Positions 32,711-47,400 of a stretch of DNA of 64,000 bases are shown here, piece by piece. The stretch's first letter is position 1. Each line of letters begins with the position of its first letter. Source of the stretch: Owenia fusiformis (Eukaryota > Annelida > Polychaeta > Sabellida > Oweniidae); the NCBI GenBank assembly GCA_903813345.2, contig CAIIXF020000009.1, positions 4,449,530-4,513,529 of the forward strand. Direction: 5' to 3'. The notes beneath the pieces were generated by a model. The model saw nothing but the letters and a program-made list of their open reading frames with translations. It did no database searches and was not told the origin of the DNA. Made by a program: the position numbers and the translations under genes.

Positions 32711-35700
32711 AAAAGTTACCACAGACACGGGCCTAAAAAGGCGATCTTATAGAGAGTTTCATAGGTTTCGATAGGTATTTGATTGACAGGTGTTTGTCTG
32801 GTAACCCTAGTCCTACAAATCCGACACCCACCATCAATCCGTTCCAACAGGTCACCCTCGATGTCTCAGATGATTTTCTTTTAACATATCACTCCTTATC
32901 TTAAGGGTTGGAACGGAGATCAGGAGTAATTTACATTCGGGAACTATGATCCTTAAAGGGATGTCCCTCGGAATATTTCTCCTCTTCTTTAATAGATTTT
33001 GAAGTGACCTAGTAACTATTATTGTATTGTACTTTATTGTATCGTATTGAACTGTATTGTGTTACATTAAATTGTATCGTATTACATTGTTTTGTATGTT
33101 GTGTATGTTTTTATTTTATATATATCTGTACTTGTTTTTTTGTCATATGAATCTACATTACTCTTTATTTTGTTCCTATTGTATCGCGCCTATATTGGAC
33201 TACAGTTTCTTCTTGTGCATGGCCAAAGTAACCCCTTGGTCTCAATTTATGTTAATGGGCGATTCGAAACAAATCACTGGTCGATAACAACAAAACGACT
33301 TAAATTACGAAAACTATTACAAGAACACACCTGTTTAAATTATGCAACAGAACTAAGGAATGAATACCCAGAAACTATATCATTAGTTTCGTAATAATAC
33401 ACACCCCTTTTCAAATTTCTTTCAGGTGATACGTGTAACCCTAGTCTACAATCCAATAGCCCCGGGTACATAGATTTACCAACGGGGACTTTTGATTTGA
33501 GACTTTTAAACAATAGACCTATTAGGATCCCCCTCAAATAAAACATAGTGACGGTCATATTTCTCCTCGCTAAAACCTGCTAAAACACAGCATAGTTGAG
33601 AAAAAGGCGAGTAATTGATGCAATAATCGTGCAGATGATACTCTAGATCGTACGAAACCGCCAGAAAGTGATACAGTTCAATCAATTTCGAGAAAATTAG
33701 TAATTTAAGCGAGACAAGGGTGGACATTTGAAGAAAGATTTAGGACACTGTGGTTCCGTAGAGGCTCGACTTGGGGTTAAGATGCACATTATTAATCAGA
33801 ATTGTAATTTCATTACACGTTGTTGTTATCCCATCTGTTCCTTTTGGTCTCCTGAAACAAAATCAACGTACCCTGAATCCCTATTGGCTCACCAGACTAT
33901 CACTCTGAGAATTTCAGATAATTTTACAATTTTCAAATCTGGTTAACGGTCAAAAATGTAGTTTTGATTTGAGTTTGAATGGGAAATAGATGCAGTTGAT
34001 AACAGTTCGAATATGTGTTTAGTGAATTTCTGATTACGTACATTGAATGGGCAAGATTAAAGAATTATCTGTAGTTTTAAGAGTCTAGACGCACAGTAGC
34101 TCTTTCAAAGGGTCCTATACCCGTTATTAAATTAGAACCTATATGCATAAATGAAAATACAAAGGAATGGCATTCATTTTTATCTTTTCAAGTCTCATGC
34201 AAAAATCAAATTTTGAAAAACACAAAGTTAAATCCACAAAAGCATCAATTGAAGAAATTATAACAGAGACAGTTACAAATATACCATTATATATTGTCGG
34301 TAGTTTAACTTTGTTTTATCATTGAATATCTTAATAACATGATCTAAAAGCATTAATTTCATCATGAATCCACAACTTATCAAATACAAATCAGTGAATA
34401 TAGTCTGCATGAAAAACATACATTATATTTATGTATTTTTGATACAATGATACAAACCTAGCGATAGTTTTGCTAAATTATTTATAGAACAGGGATTAAT
34501 AGACTAAATAAGACAAATATGATGGAGAATCCATTCATAATTAATGAGTGCTTCAATGTGTCGATGAACAATTGATCAAAATATTTGACTACAAATAAAC
34601 ATAACGGAAACAATTTGACGAATAAAAGATGTCAGCACCATCCAAGGCTTGATAGAGTAGAATGGCATAATAGAGAGTGACATCTTTCTGACAACTGGTA
34701 CTATAATAGGAATTAGAAGTCAAGACTGATGGAGCCATCTTTTTTATTTGAAAATATTGCCAATGTTTTCCTTAGAAACCTTATTTCATTTTCTGAAAAT
34801 ACATGATCATCAATATAGAAGTTATTAGAGATCTAATGCTGTTGATAAGTTGTTAAGTCATCTAAGGTCAAATCTCAAATATAAGTCAGATTTAAAAATT
34901 CTGAGAAATTGTAGATGATTTTGAAAAAAGATTTGGTCAATTTGAAGCAAGTTGAAAAAAATACCTTTCTGACCTTGACCTTGATTTGGACTTCTAAGAA
35001 CTTGTAGATGATTTTGAAGTCAGTCTAAACAGTATTTGTTAAGTTATTGAAAGTTTTTAGAATTTGTTACAGACGCAAAGGCGCCAACCACTAACTCCCA
35101 ACCATCACCCACCCCCCATCACAAAAAAACATAACAATATGTCATTACTTTTGGTGGTGACATATTGTATATATTTGGTGACTCCTTGCATTTGGGCAAT
35201 ATTTTCCTTGAAATTAAGATATTAAAAGAGAGCTTCGTCTTCACAGTTTATTACTAGACTCTGCAGGCAGGGTAACTCATAAATCCATTGCATCTGCGAA
35301 ACTTTTAAAGTTAAACGGATAAGAGTTTTTCTTGGAATTTTTATAAGATTTATTAGGTGCCCACCTTCCGGACTACAACATAGATGCATGCACATCAGCA
35401 CGTGACATATAACAATACAGGAGTTTTCAAAGTGCCATAAAAACAAAAACTTTGGTATTCAGATGTTGGCATCATGTTATATATATATTTATTTATACAT
35501 ATATAAACTTAAATAACATATTCACACACAGCATCAATGAGTCAAGTGTTTTAGTTAAAAAAATCTCATAATGGATGTACTAGATCTACAGCTTGTCAAT
35601 GAAAAATTGTCCCTGAAGTACAAAAATGGCACAATTCTTCTTTTCTAAAGGCTAAATTGCAAAATTAGGTCAATTTTGTATTTGTTAGAATTCTAAAACT

Positions 35701-37357
35701 TCTTGATTTAAGATAAAAATTCTTAATATAACAGCCAATCTCATGTTAATTAAACTTAATACTTACTTAATAAAATCAATATTTAAAGTTGAATGTTAGA
35801 CTGATTCTTAGCATATGGTAAGGCTTTTGAAGATTTAGAATGAAAACATCCGTAAATGCATCAAAAACATGTTTTGCCAAAATGAACAATACATAGGACT
35901 ATGGATTCAATTTTTAGAAGATATGCATGACACATTCATGTGATGATTGATGTGCTCTATATCTAAGATATTGCCCATGTTCATTCAATCTACATCTTAA
36001 TATTAATGTATATCTTAATTAAAATACAACTACAATTATATAGTGAAATAAAATACATCTGAAATACACATGCATGTTACAACTTAACATTATATACCTG
36101 GTATAGGACAATATAAAATGATTTCTAACAATAAAATTTGACGTATATAATTTAATAATGTAATACGTAAAGTAGAGAAAACAATAATATACTACATTAA
36201 TTGATATGTATATACATAAATGGTTTGATAAGTTTCACTTCGGTCAGAATGTTATTCAAAAGAGGTTTTGGGAAACAAAGTTATGAACTGTCGTGATAGC
36301 AGGCTACATAAGTATACAGGCCTGTATATCTAGCCAACTTTCATTCACTACCATGACAACCAAATTTACAAATTCTAATGGCATACATTTGTGACATCAT
36401 TAATACAAAGTAACCATGGGAATAAAGATATGTCATACATTAGTAATTAATATATATGACATGAAATATGCCATGCATATGCCATGCTTAAATCTAGAGC
36501 CTTTTAAAACTAGGTTCATATGGGCAGAACTCCGGCATATTTCAGGCTACATAGCATCTAAATATTGGATCTTCCAGCTATTTCATCTGATCAATATCTC
36601 TCCTTTTCTCAGTATCTCGTCAAGGGAATTGACAATGTCTATCAAGTTACTAATGCACATTTGATATCTTTGTATGAGGTCTTCTCTAATGCTGAAAATG
36701 CAAATGAAAGGCCATCTCTGTAAAAGAAATCCCAGAAAAGAATTCAGTGGAAGCCATCTTTAAGTTAGGCAAGACTCCAGAGTAATTCAATTCTATGTTT
36801 AGCAATGCTATCTTTTGTCTTTATGGAAGAATGGGTTTTTATTTATCAACATGTGGCTTATAGTTGTAATATAAAATGAAATATATTTCTGTCAAAATAG
36901 ATGAAATATCCATTAAGTGAAACTTTTCTATTCTGCTCATATACAATATTAGTCTAGCTATTGTTAACTTAAAACATGTTTATCGGTTTAACTATTTACA
37001 TTATTAACACATTAAAACATGTTTGGTGCTCACTTTTACATGTAAAAGCATGACTAACATCTTACATGATTTTAAGTTTTTTAAGCATTTGTAACATCAC
37101 ATACGCAATCACTAAAAAATATATAAAAATACTATTTTCTTAATCTAAATTTTTCTTATATAAAAAATTAATAAAAAATTGGTTGTATTTACAAGTACAC
37201 AATTGTAAGACTATACAATCATACCATACATAACACTCTTTTTCATCAAGAATACCTCATATTTCTTTTAAGTACATGTAGTTCTTCATTCATCTCTGAA
37301 TGTATGTGTTCTCCCAGTAAGATATCTGGCAGTTTTCTCTTATACCAGCACTGTTTG

Positions 37358-37563
37358 CAGGCCCGTAGCCAGGGGGGGGGGGGGTTCGGGAGGTTCAGGC
37401 GAACCCCCCCCCCCCTGACAAAACTTTCTTTCAAAATCATGCAGTTTTTCACCATTCTGACTAATCTTTGAGTGATTTTTGGCCATATTTGCCAAAGTGA
37501 ACCCCCCCCTAGATTTTTTATAGAAAAACGAACCCCCCTTGGAAAATTCTGGCTACGGGCCTG
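37358..37563. mobile_element. CAGGCCCGTAGCC-type MITE, complete copy
   Basis: A 206-bp element. Its left end CAGGCCCGTAGCCAGG and right end TCTGGCTACGGGCCTG are inverted repeats. It is flanked by the 5-bp duplication GTTTG (37353-37357 and 37564-37568). The interior has C-runs and the family phrase TCAAAATCATGCAGTTTTTC. No coding capacity. Confidence 0.85.
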
Positions 37564-38090
37564 GTTTGAGTGCTGTGTTAAATGAAAGTAAGGCAGTATG
37601 GTTTTTATTTAATCATTTGAACTATCACAGACCCAATACTTGTGTATAGTTATAGTAGCATAAAAAGACTTGGACATACTCCTTTAACAAATACATGACA
37701 TGTATATGTCATGGGTGTGGCGCTATTTTTCTAAGTAGTACGCTACCACCACAGGAACAAGAGTTGAGTGAATCAAAAATACGAGCATTCAGGGGGGTCT
37801 GGGTTCTCCCCCAAGAAAATTTGGAAATTTGGTTGTATTTGGAGCGAATTTGCAACCATCTGGTACGCCTGTGCGTACCCAGCGTACCGGGCGCTACAAC
37901 CATGTATGTATTATGTAAGGTTAAATTCTTAACTAAAACCAAAAAGGGGCAATTTCTAACACTAACTGTACATGCATACATGTATAACATCTTGTCATTT
38001 CAGTGAGAAAAATGTGTACCTCTCCAACAACAGTGTAACTTCCCAGGATAATGCATCTAGGCTGTTTCCAAAGTCTCTAGAAAGTACCAT

Positions 38091-38200
38091 TCAATACTAC
38101 AGTACCAATTAGATTCAATACTACAGTACCAATTAGATTCAATACTGCAGTACCAATTAGATTCAATACTACAGTACCAATTAGATTCAATACTGGAGTA
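38091..38200. repeat. 24-bp tandem repeat
   Basis: Between four and five copies of ATTCAATACTACAGTACCAA plus TTAG, nearly identical. Located just downstream of the end of the NHL-type gene on its strand. Confidence 0.9.
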
Positions 38201-38435
38201 TTACATCTTCATTTCAGTAAGAAAATGTGTAGCTCTCCATCTCTAGCAGTGTGTCTTCCTTGGATAATTTTTCAAAAAGGTACAAAATTCCAATTCAGCG
38301 AAAATGGTCAAAATATGCCAATTTTTAGGAACAAGCGTACTTAGCCCGTTTCCAAAATCTCTTGTTGAAGCACCCATTAGATACAACACTGCAGTATATG
38401 AAACACTGGCATTTTTGACTATACTAACATCTGCT

Positions 38436-41400
38436 TCATATACTGGGAATAGGAAACAACCTAATTGTGCCCCGCATCATTTCAGTAACTACTAGATGAT
38501 TGCCCCCAGCTATACACAAAGCCATGGGCATCTCCAAGGCATCCTCGCGATCTGCGACAAATCCCTGAAAATGCCCGGTTCTAGATAATCGATGGACTCG
38601 ACTGTTCCCCCAATCAGCCACAAAAATACTTCCATGTTTGTCAATACATACGCCATTTGGATGAAGAAACTCCTCGGGTCCCCGACCATGTGATCCATAA
38701 TTGTACAGGAGGTTCCCGCCCGAGTCCTGATAGATACTGACTGAATTAGTTTCTTCGTCTGTGACAACAACTTTTCCGCCTTTCCCTACAGCTATTCCCT
38801 GAGGGGTAGAGAGGTGGGTCCTCTCCCCAACTTGTCTATCCTGTAGAAGCTCACCCCAGATAGTCCCGTTATAAGTTCGTATTTTACTCCCGACTGATAA
38901 CAACAAAGATCCACGGCGATCAACCGTGATACCACGGATATTTTCTCCGACTTCACTCACAACTGTATGAAGTAATACACCAGTTAAATCAAAGCATTTT
39001 ATGCACCCATTGTTTGTGATGTCACACACGAGGATTTTATCTTTGTCCTCCCCTGGTTTTACGATAATTGCACATGGTTTTTCAAGGTCATCTTTACCAA
39101 ATGTGAAATCCAGCTGCCCTGTTTCTAAAGAGAATACCTGAAAATGAATAATAACAAATTACTTTTCAAAATTGAGGTTGATTAACAGATTGATTTGACA
39201 CCGCACTGAAGATTTTGTGAAATGAATTAATTTCAATAATCCCTCGGGCCCATTATATTACATGTTCACACTTAACCTCTCCCACGTGTAAGAAGTAGTT
39301 TTTTTGTTTTGTGTCCCCTTGCTTGCACGATTTTGAATAAATCAGAAAAAACAAACAAATCCAAATAGCGATCACAAGGGTCTGAAAGTACCATCGCGTT
39401 TCGTTCAATCAGAATCAGATGAAATGGTGGATAATTTGATGAGCATCAAAATTGACAATTGATTACTTAGGCATACATTTTCTTATTTTTACCCTTGAAT
39501 AATAGCTATGTTTAAATATATTGTATAAAATGTATAGTTATGTGTTTGTAATCAATGCAAATGAATTGGTATGTCATTCCTTTTTATGACCATAAAATGT
39601 ATTGTGTAAATTCCTGTGTTATATTTTTAATATTTACTATACTTTTGTATTTATATCAATATCAAGGAAATTGAAATAAATTGAAAAAAAAAACACCATA
39701 AAATGTATACATTTTTCAGCAAACAAGTTTGTGTTTTTTCTTGAGTTTGTGTTTGTTTTCCTTGTACCCTTGCATGATTTGGAATTTGCCAGGATGCAAA
39801 ACAAAGAATCTACTTCTAATGGTGTAACTTTAATCGAACACTGGTTCAAAAAAAATCTGGATCTAAATCTGGATCTTACTTTTACATTGTGATTTGTCTG
39901 GTCAAGTGCTGCCACTCTAGTGTTGTCCAACATACAAACCTACAAGTAAAGATACATCAAAATTAATTCAAAATCAATCCTAATTCATTAAAAATCTTCA
40001 CCTTATATACCAAATAAAATGTAATATTTGTCCATAATATGCAATGTGTAATGAAAATTTCAAACAACTGAAACACATCACGTCAACTGAGAGAATTTTG
40101 AAAATTATAATTTCAACATGAAAACAACTGCATGATTCTTAAATACATCAACAATGTCTTGAGTACCTTCTGCTACCTTCTCTTACATTCTGCTAATAAA
40201 ACCTTTGATATATGTACATTTAAAGGGTGGCCATAATGTCCATAACATCTTAGAAAGGCATTAAGATGACATAATCTCATCACCTTGTTAGTTATTGCAA
40301 ATTGTTACAGACAAAGAACAACCAAATGCCAAACACCACAAAAAAGTTGGAAACTAGAGCAATATGTCAACACTTCTGGTGACATAAAACTACAAGAAAA
40401 ATTAATCAATGGTGTACTTACCGAAACTATATAGCAGGGTTCTGTGTCACCCTCAATCTGACCTCTCAAACCCTCCACATAATCCACTTTAAAGTCTGGT
40501 TTAGCACCTTCCTTGTCAACACCTTCAAGGTGCAGCTCCATCACATTGATGACATCTACTAGCCCTGTGGATTCAGCTATCACTAGGAGTTGGACAGAGT
40601 GGCGCTCTATTACTGTAATAGAGGCAGGTCTAATCTGCACCTGGTAAAAAATAAAAAATAACAAATTAGAAATTAAATATCTAGAGGGTATATGAATGTA
40701 CAGACTACAGACTAAGACAAAACTATGCCTGAGATGATAAGATCAATGTGAACACCTGCTAATCAAAACACTTTTGGACAGTCCCTTGGCGTTCAACATT
40801 CACATTTAAGACAGGTTTTAAAGTACATTAAATGAGGAAGGTGTTATTAAAATATGCTAGGCCATTCTACAAGTTTTTGCATTTCTATGAATGGGATTGA
40901 ATGGGGGGGATATGAAAGAAAACATTCAATTCTTAATTCATCTGTGTGTCAAAACATGAAGCTCATGGTCAAAGTCAACAAAAATTTCTTTCTTAATTAA
41001 AACTTACCTTTAATTCCTTAACAGATTCAAAATCAGAATCGACAGCAGTAATCTTGTAGGTCTCTTGATCTGTTACGTAAAGTACCCCATTGCTGTCTAT
41101 CGCAAGGCCCGTGGGGTTCATCCACTCCCCCAGTTCCATGCCGTGTTCCCCAAATGTCCTTATAAAGACTCCTCCAGAGTCATATTTGTAGATGCAACAC
41201 TTTTCCGAGTCAAGAACGAAAATATTTCCATTGTCATTAGACACAACAGCCAATGGACAGCTACCACAAGGGACCAATCGAAACAGTTCTTGCCAGTTTG
41301 AGGCGAAAACTTGAACGTTACGTTTCTCCGGGGACGCAACTACAATATTGCCATTTATGGTTGTGCATATGCTACTCGGCAACAGTAATGTTTCTTTGTT

Positions 41401-44400
41401 TAATTTTCGACCCCATGTCATAACAAATGTGCCGGATGGGTCATATAATTTCAATGTGTTACCATCACATATCACAATACGTCTTTTATCTTGAAGAAAT
41501 GCTAAGGCTGTTGGGACTTGGAGACCTCCTCTGCCAGTTTCCCGTACAACTTTTCCCGAATCAACATTCATAAACTTGACGACTTGGTTGTTTGCGTCGA
41601 GTATAAGAATGTGGTTTCCGTCAAGTGTAGCCAAACTTGATATATGACAGTTCAGTGTATCTTTCACCACTTTGGCCTGAAAAATATAGAATTGTTCATC
41701 ATGTTTTTGGATTGACATTTACTTCTTACGATATATATGCAACAATACTCTTTCCAATATTTCGATTTCGCGGCACCTAATTCCTGAAATACATATAATC
41801 ATTTGTAATTTAGAAAGATTGTTTTACCGTGAATGATCTCCTATCTAGTTTTAATAATTTCTTTAACATAAATTCTTCATAAAATGTGAAATCGAAAAAA
41901 GTCTAAAATTTTATCACAAAATTGGGCCAGAAATTTTAGGAACTTGGCAAAACATTCAAAGGGCAAATCCTTCGAAATAAGTGAAAATCTAATGCCATTC
42001 ACCTGGAACGCCCTAGCGTTGAGGCCCTCTGTGCTGTCACTCTGGTTGGAGCTAGCCTGGGCAGAGGCAGAAGATGAGGGTCCCATTACCATGGAAGCCA
42101 AGTTATTACCACGAGGCCTTGTATCAGGATCAACTCTCAGAGGCCGAGCTATAATGTATGGATATTATAGTTTAAAGGCCAATGTAATGAATGACACGTA
42201 CATTGTATTGTAAATAATGGTTGGAAGTTTTCTTTATATTATTTATATCAGACTTGATGTTAGTATAATGAAACAATAGACTAGATGCGAATAGAAATAA
42301 TCTTGATTTACGCCATAGACAGTGACACCATGTTATAAAATCACAAAAAGTGAAATATCTTTTTTTGTGTCGGGCAGATATTTTCTTTTACCCCAGACAT
42401 ATTTTAATTTGTATAACTATCAGATACACAAGGGTAATATGAAACGTGAATCACTAAAACTGTTGATTATTCAAGTTTAAGGGAATTCTTAATAGTCCTG
42501 CCATGTTATTTCCCCCAAATTAGCCACCTGGTGGTGGAACTGGTAACTACCTACTTGCATCTGAGTAATTAAAGTAAAAGACTAACTCACCCCAACGGTC
42601 ATGCATTTCATTCAGCCTTATCCTAAGTTCATCCCTTTCCTGTTGACGCAGTTCTGCCTCAGTTAGGTATCTCGATCTCGACGGGGCTGGAACTGGGGGT
42701 CGGGGTACAGATCTTGAGGGAATTCTTTGGGATATAGGGTTCCTAACTGTTGAACGAGTATTCTGTGGTACAGAAGATTGCAGCGTACGACTGGAACGTG
42801 GCGGATTTGCGGCCATATGTGCTTGAATACTACTGACCAATCCAAATGAACTTTGGTCATACCTTGTAACCACAACTCCTAGTGGTGACCTTGGGTTGGA
42901 ATCCAATGTCATTGTAGACTCCGTACCTTCTCCCAAATCAATCACATAAATCCCTCCCTGTCCAGTTGTCACGATCAACTCCATGTTTTTCGTTACAGTC
43001 AATGCATATGGATTTTCTGAGTTAAACAAATCCTTAACTGGAGTGTCTATATATTCCCCTAATGGTGATAACCTGACAACTGAAAGCCCCATACAGTCTG
43101 CAACATACACTCTCCCAAGTTTATCTGTACACATACATTTGGGCATTTCAAAATTTGAGTTATCAACATTGTTATATGCCACATTTCCAACATCATTAAA
43201 CGCTAGCACCTTTTTGTTGAAGTCATCAGAAACAAAGATATATTTAGATGTGCTCACTGTGACTGATAAAGGTTTTGTGAGTCCCCCTCTTTTGATATTG
43301 AGAGAGCTTAATAATTGGAACGCTTTACTATAGACATTGACAGATTCCATGTTTTCACACACATAAATTTTCTCATCTGCGTAGGCTATTCCTTCTGGAG
43401 ATTTTAGCTTGCAGCCCCATTTCGAACAGTTTCCATCACGTTGGAAAACTTTAATACAGCCATCTGCCCGATCTGTCACCGCCATCTTGTCCAAATGTTT
43501 TATATATACTGCACTGTGTGGCTCCTTTAATTTCCCAACTCCCATGACACCACTAATTCTCCGTTCTGGAATATTTAAAACCTTCAAGGCACAATTGTTA
43601 CGATCTACGATTATTCCTTTGGTGTCTGACCACATCACAACTGCAGTTAAATAACACCTTTGATACATATCACCTTGTGCTTGGCCTGGGACACGATATA
43701 TAATACTGACACCTCTAGCCGGGTCTAATGCCATTTCTACAGGGGCCTCACTTTGGGGTGCACTTGCTTGAGGCACTCCTGGGGATTCTGGAACAGCATT
43801 GGCTTCATCTGCAGCTTCATTTTGACCTACAGAATTATCACTGGTATCAAGAAGTTCATCAAGGATAGCGTCAACATCTACAGGATTGTGGGTATCGCTG
43901 AATTGTCTTGCAATAGGCCCCATGGTGCTAGGTGCCCGAGGATTCTCAGATGTCCCACTCTGAACAGAGCCATCTATGGGCAGGGCACTTGGCAATGACC
44001 CACTGAGGGTAGTTCCCTCTATGGTTGGGGCACTTGGTAATGACTCAATGAATGGAGCAGCCTCTATGGGTGGGGCACTGGGTAGCGGTAAGTGATCATC
44101 GTTGCGCCTGAAAGTACGGGGTGGAATTGGAGGTGGTCTATCCGAGGCCTGAACAATAGAAGCAGCCGGCTGGTTGTATGGTGTATCTCCCACAGGGTAA
44201 TTCAATAGATTGGGGAGGGAACCACTGGGAGTATAATCTTGCCGAGGTAGCCCTGGGAGTGAAGGAGCACTGGGGGTGTATGCGAGATACTCTGGGGGGA
44301 CAGCACCACCAACTGGAGGGACTCTTGGCCTTTGGATTCCTGGAATAATATGATGGTAAATTTAAACTATGATAAATGAAGTAAAAATAAAACAAAATGT

Positions 44401-47400
44401 CTCACAATACAGATGCCAAATGGTAAATAAACAAGATACCTAATATTTGTGGCCAAAACATTGGCCGTAACAATATGTCACTGCTGCTTTAATGGTGATG
44501 TATCATTGAACAGTAAATATATAATAAAATTGAGTTGAAACAAATTATAGAAGTAATATCAAACTCGTTCATTAAGCGTACCAGTGGTTCGTGTTGATAT
44601 CCCGCTGAATTCAGGAGCAGTTTCCGCCTCATCTAGGAGTTTACTACCAAGGATAGGTGGCGCTACATCAGGGAGATTCTCAATAAGAAAAACTGCAAAC
44701 AAATCCTCCGCAGAGATGTCTGAAGAATCATCATATTTCAGATCAAACAATCTGAGATTTCCTCCTCCAGCTGTATCGAGAACCAAGAGGTAGCGATCTG
44801 AATTTGGCAATATGGCGATGTCATACGGAAGAAATTTTTCTCCAATCTTAAGATTATCAATGATACATTCAGGCTGTCGGTCAACTTCCAGAAAATCACT
44901 GTCGATTTTGTAAATTTTCGACTGTCCACCATCGGCTACATAAATTGTATCATTCATATCAACGCAAACACCCATTGCATGCTGGGATAATTGGAATGTT
45001 TTAAGACGTAACTGTTCATCAGTCTCGAAAATCTTCAGAGTTCCCATCTCCATATCAGTGACTAAGAGCTGGTCTTTACTGTTAAGCGCCATATAGTTCA
45101 CACTATGAAAGTCAAATATATCGGGGTTAAGATCAAATTTTTTTCTCCAATTCGATTCGTAGATCTGTATCGTGCTATTGTATTGCTCGTTTATGATGAT
45201 GTCGCCTTTCCTGTTCTGACGAACAAATCCCGGTTCTTTGAACTTGCTTCCCCACCTAAAAATATACATAAGATTAAATAAGTGTGACTCAAAATTCTCA
45301 TTTCAAGAAAATCAAATGTTATATCATCAAAATGTAATATCTTGCAAAAACCTTTTGGAATTCAGTGTTATATCTATTTTTATATTAATATTGTTAATTA
45401 TAAATGTTAATATTTGTACTAGGTACAACATTGGTATAAAACATATATGCACGCTAGTACAAGTGTTATTAAAGGCAGAATCAGATCTATAGGGGTGACA
45501 AAATTTCAAGCAATATGTACAATTGACCTACCAATCTATTCCTTACAATATCAAATACAATATCCCCCAAAAGATTCATGATATGTTATAAATTGACGAA
45601 GTTATCATGGATTCAAAGTGCGAAATGGGCGAAAAATGTTTATATAAATAAATAAATATTATAAAATTGGAACAATTCTTTGTTGGCCTGCTCGCTAGAT
45701 CTGATTCTCTCTTTAAGGTAGTTTTACAACTAAATTATTGATGAATAAATATTCTTTTTGTATGAACTCTATTCTTATTTTATTCACAAAATCTATATTA
45801 TATGTATGGACATGTCTCATAAAACATATCAACTTTGCTAATAGCATTAATCCACTTGAATAACTCAACTCAATAATTCTATGATATGACGATCCAGAAC
45901 TAAACTTGCTGTATGGAAAATGATCCTGTATATAGATGTAACCGTTGTAATGAATATTTTACCTGGATGCACTTCGAATGTTAGTGTGCCACTGCTATAA
46001 ACACGGGTGTTAAAACACGAATATACCATGAGCACATGCTTTGAGGATCCGCGTTGTTTGAACCTACTGCCGAGCACACTTATACATTAAGACCCGTTAC
46101 ACAGTCATGATACCGCCGAGCAAGCTCATTGCATCATCGGGTCTGCTTTACCCCCGTGTATAAAAGTGTATTCCAAATAAGTAAATAATAAAAAAATAGC
46201 TCATGTACCAACCTATAGCCAGGTTGGCCATCTAAGTTATGAAGATGCAGCACTCCTGTGCTTTCATCACAAACAACCAACTTCTGCAGATGACTCAGGT
46301 ATGTAACACCAGCTGGTCCATTGCCTAAAATATAATATAAACTCTCTTAATAGTGTTCATTGCACACCTCTGTTCCCCTAAGTATGTGACACATGATAGT
46401 CAATCAACCAAAACATGTAAATAAATGCAATATTTTGATATTTTGAATGAGAATTTGGTATGTATAATAATACCCAATACACAAGAATAAGTCAACAAAT
46501 TGAAATAATTCAAAGTTATTTACTTTAAAGTTCTAATGAAATGAAAATGGCAATCCGATTGAAATAATTGGCTCCAATATGAAGGGACTTTGGGTACCCT
46601 CAAGTCAAAATACATAAAAAAAATTACATAATTTTCGAGCCATTTCATTTTCTTGTTAAATATCATAAGCATAGCCAGGGGATGCAATTTGAAGCATCTA
46701 GCTCAAATTTGAAGGAAGTTGCATCAATTTTAATAAAATTCAAAACAAATCATATCTCACCCCCTGACTGAAAACCAAAATTTTTTTAGTGATCACACCT
46801 GCCTGACTGAAAACTAGCTACGCCCCTGAATATCTTTTCATATTGGGTAAACACGTTTATAACATAGCACTATTTCAAGATGTTGGTTAAGGAAAACCAA
46901 AATATTGTTTTTTGAATTGTTACCTTTTGTAGGCCATACTCCAGTGAGTCGCTCCTCCATAAGGTTGACCATCTTAAGACAGCTATTACTCTGTAAGAGA
47001 ATCATACAGATTCAGTTTACATGTTTAACTGCCCTTTGCATTCATTCGACTTCGCTTCTTAAAAGAGGGCTTCGTCTTCTAGTTTATAATTAGACTCTGC
47101 ATGCATTGTAATGTTTTCCACAATGGTAAGAAAACATGACCAGTAAAATACATAATTGGATTTTACCTAAAGAAAAAGAGGGCCTGTAAGTGGTATATGA
47201 ATAGAGGGCTAGTAGTATGTTAGATGGTAGAATGAATGGAGGGCCGCCCTGCAGTTAGTATGGAAATAGGGTGTATAATGAAACCTTTATTAGAGCCAGG
47301 CCAGTATGAGTAATGTACCCAGTCATGAGTAATTCCCAACTGGGTACATGACTGGTGCAAGCTATTCATAACTATTAGGAATACCTCGCACCAGTTAAAA

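Larger units (their letters stand above)
30811..38435. other. no gene recognised; dispersed repeats
   Basis: AT-rich DNA with short chance ORFs only. It contains two copies of the CAGGCCCGTAGCC repeat (32495-32710 and 37358-37563), a partial copy of the 47-kb repeat (35222-35300), imperfect ATTGTATTGTA-type simple sequence at 33015-33090, C-runs near 31586 and 32668, and a 24-bp tandem repeat at 38091-38200. Confidence 0.5.

Noticed and set aside
38436-45269. Separate short NHL genes, one per open frame
   Set aside because: Every open frame ends at a GT donor and starts at an AG acceptor with compatible phase, so they are exons of one gene.
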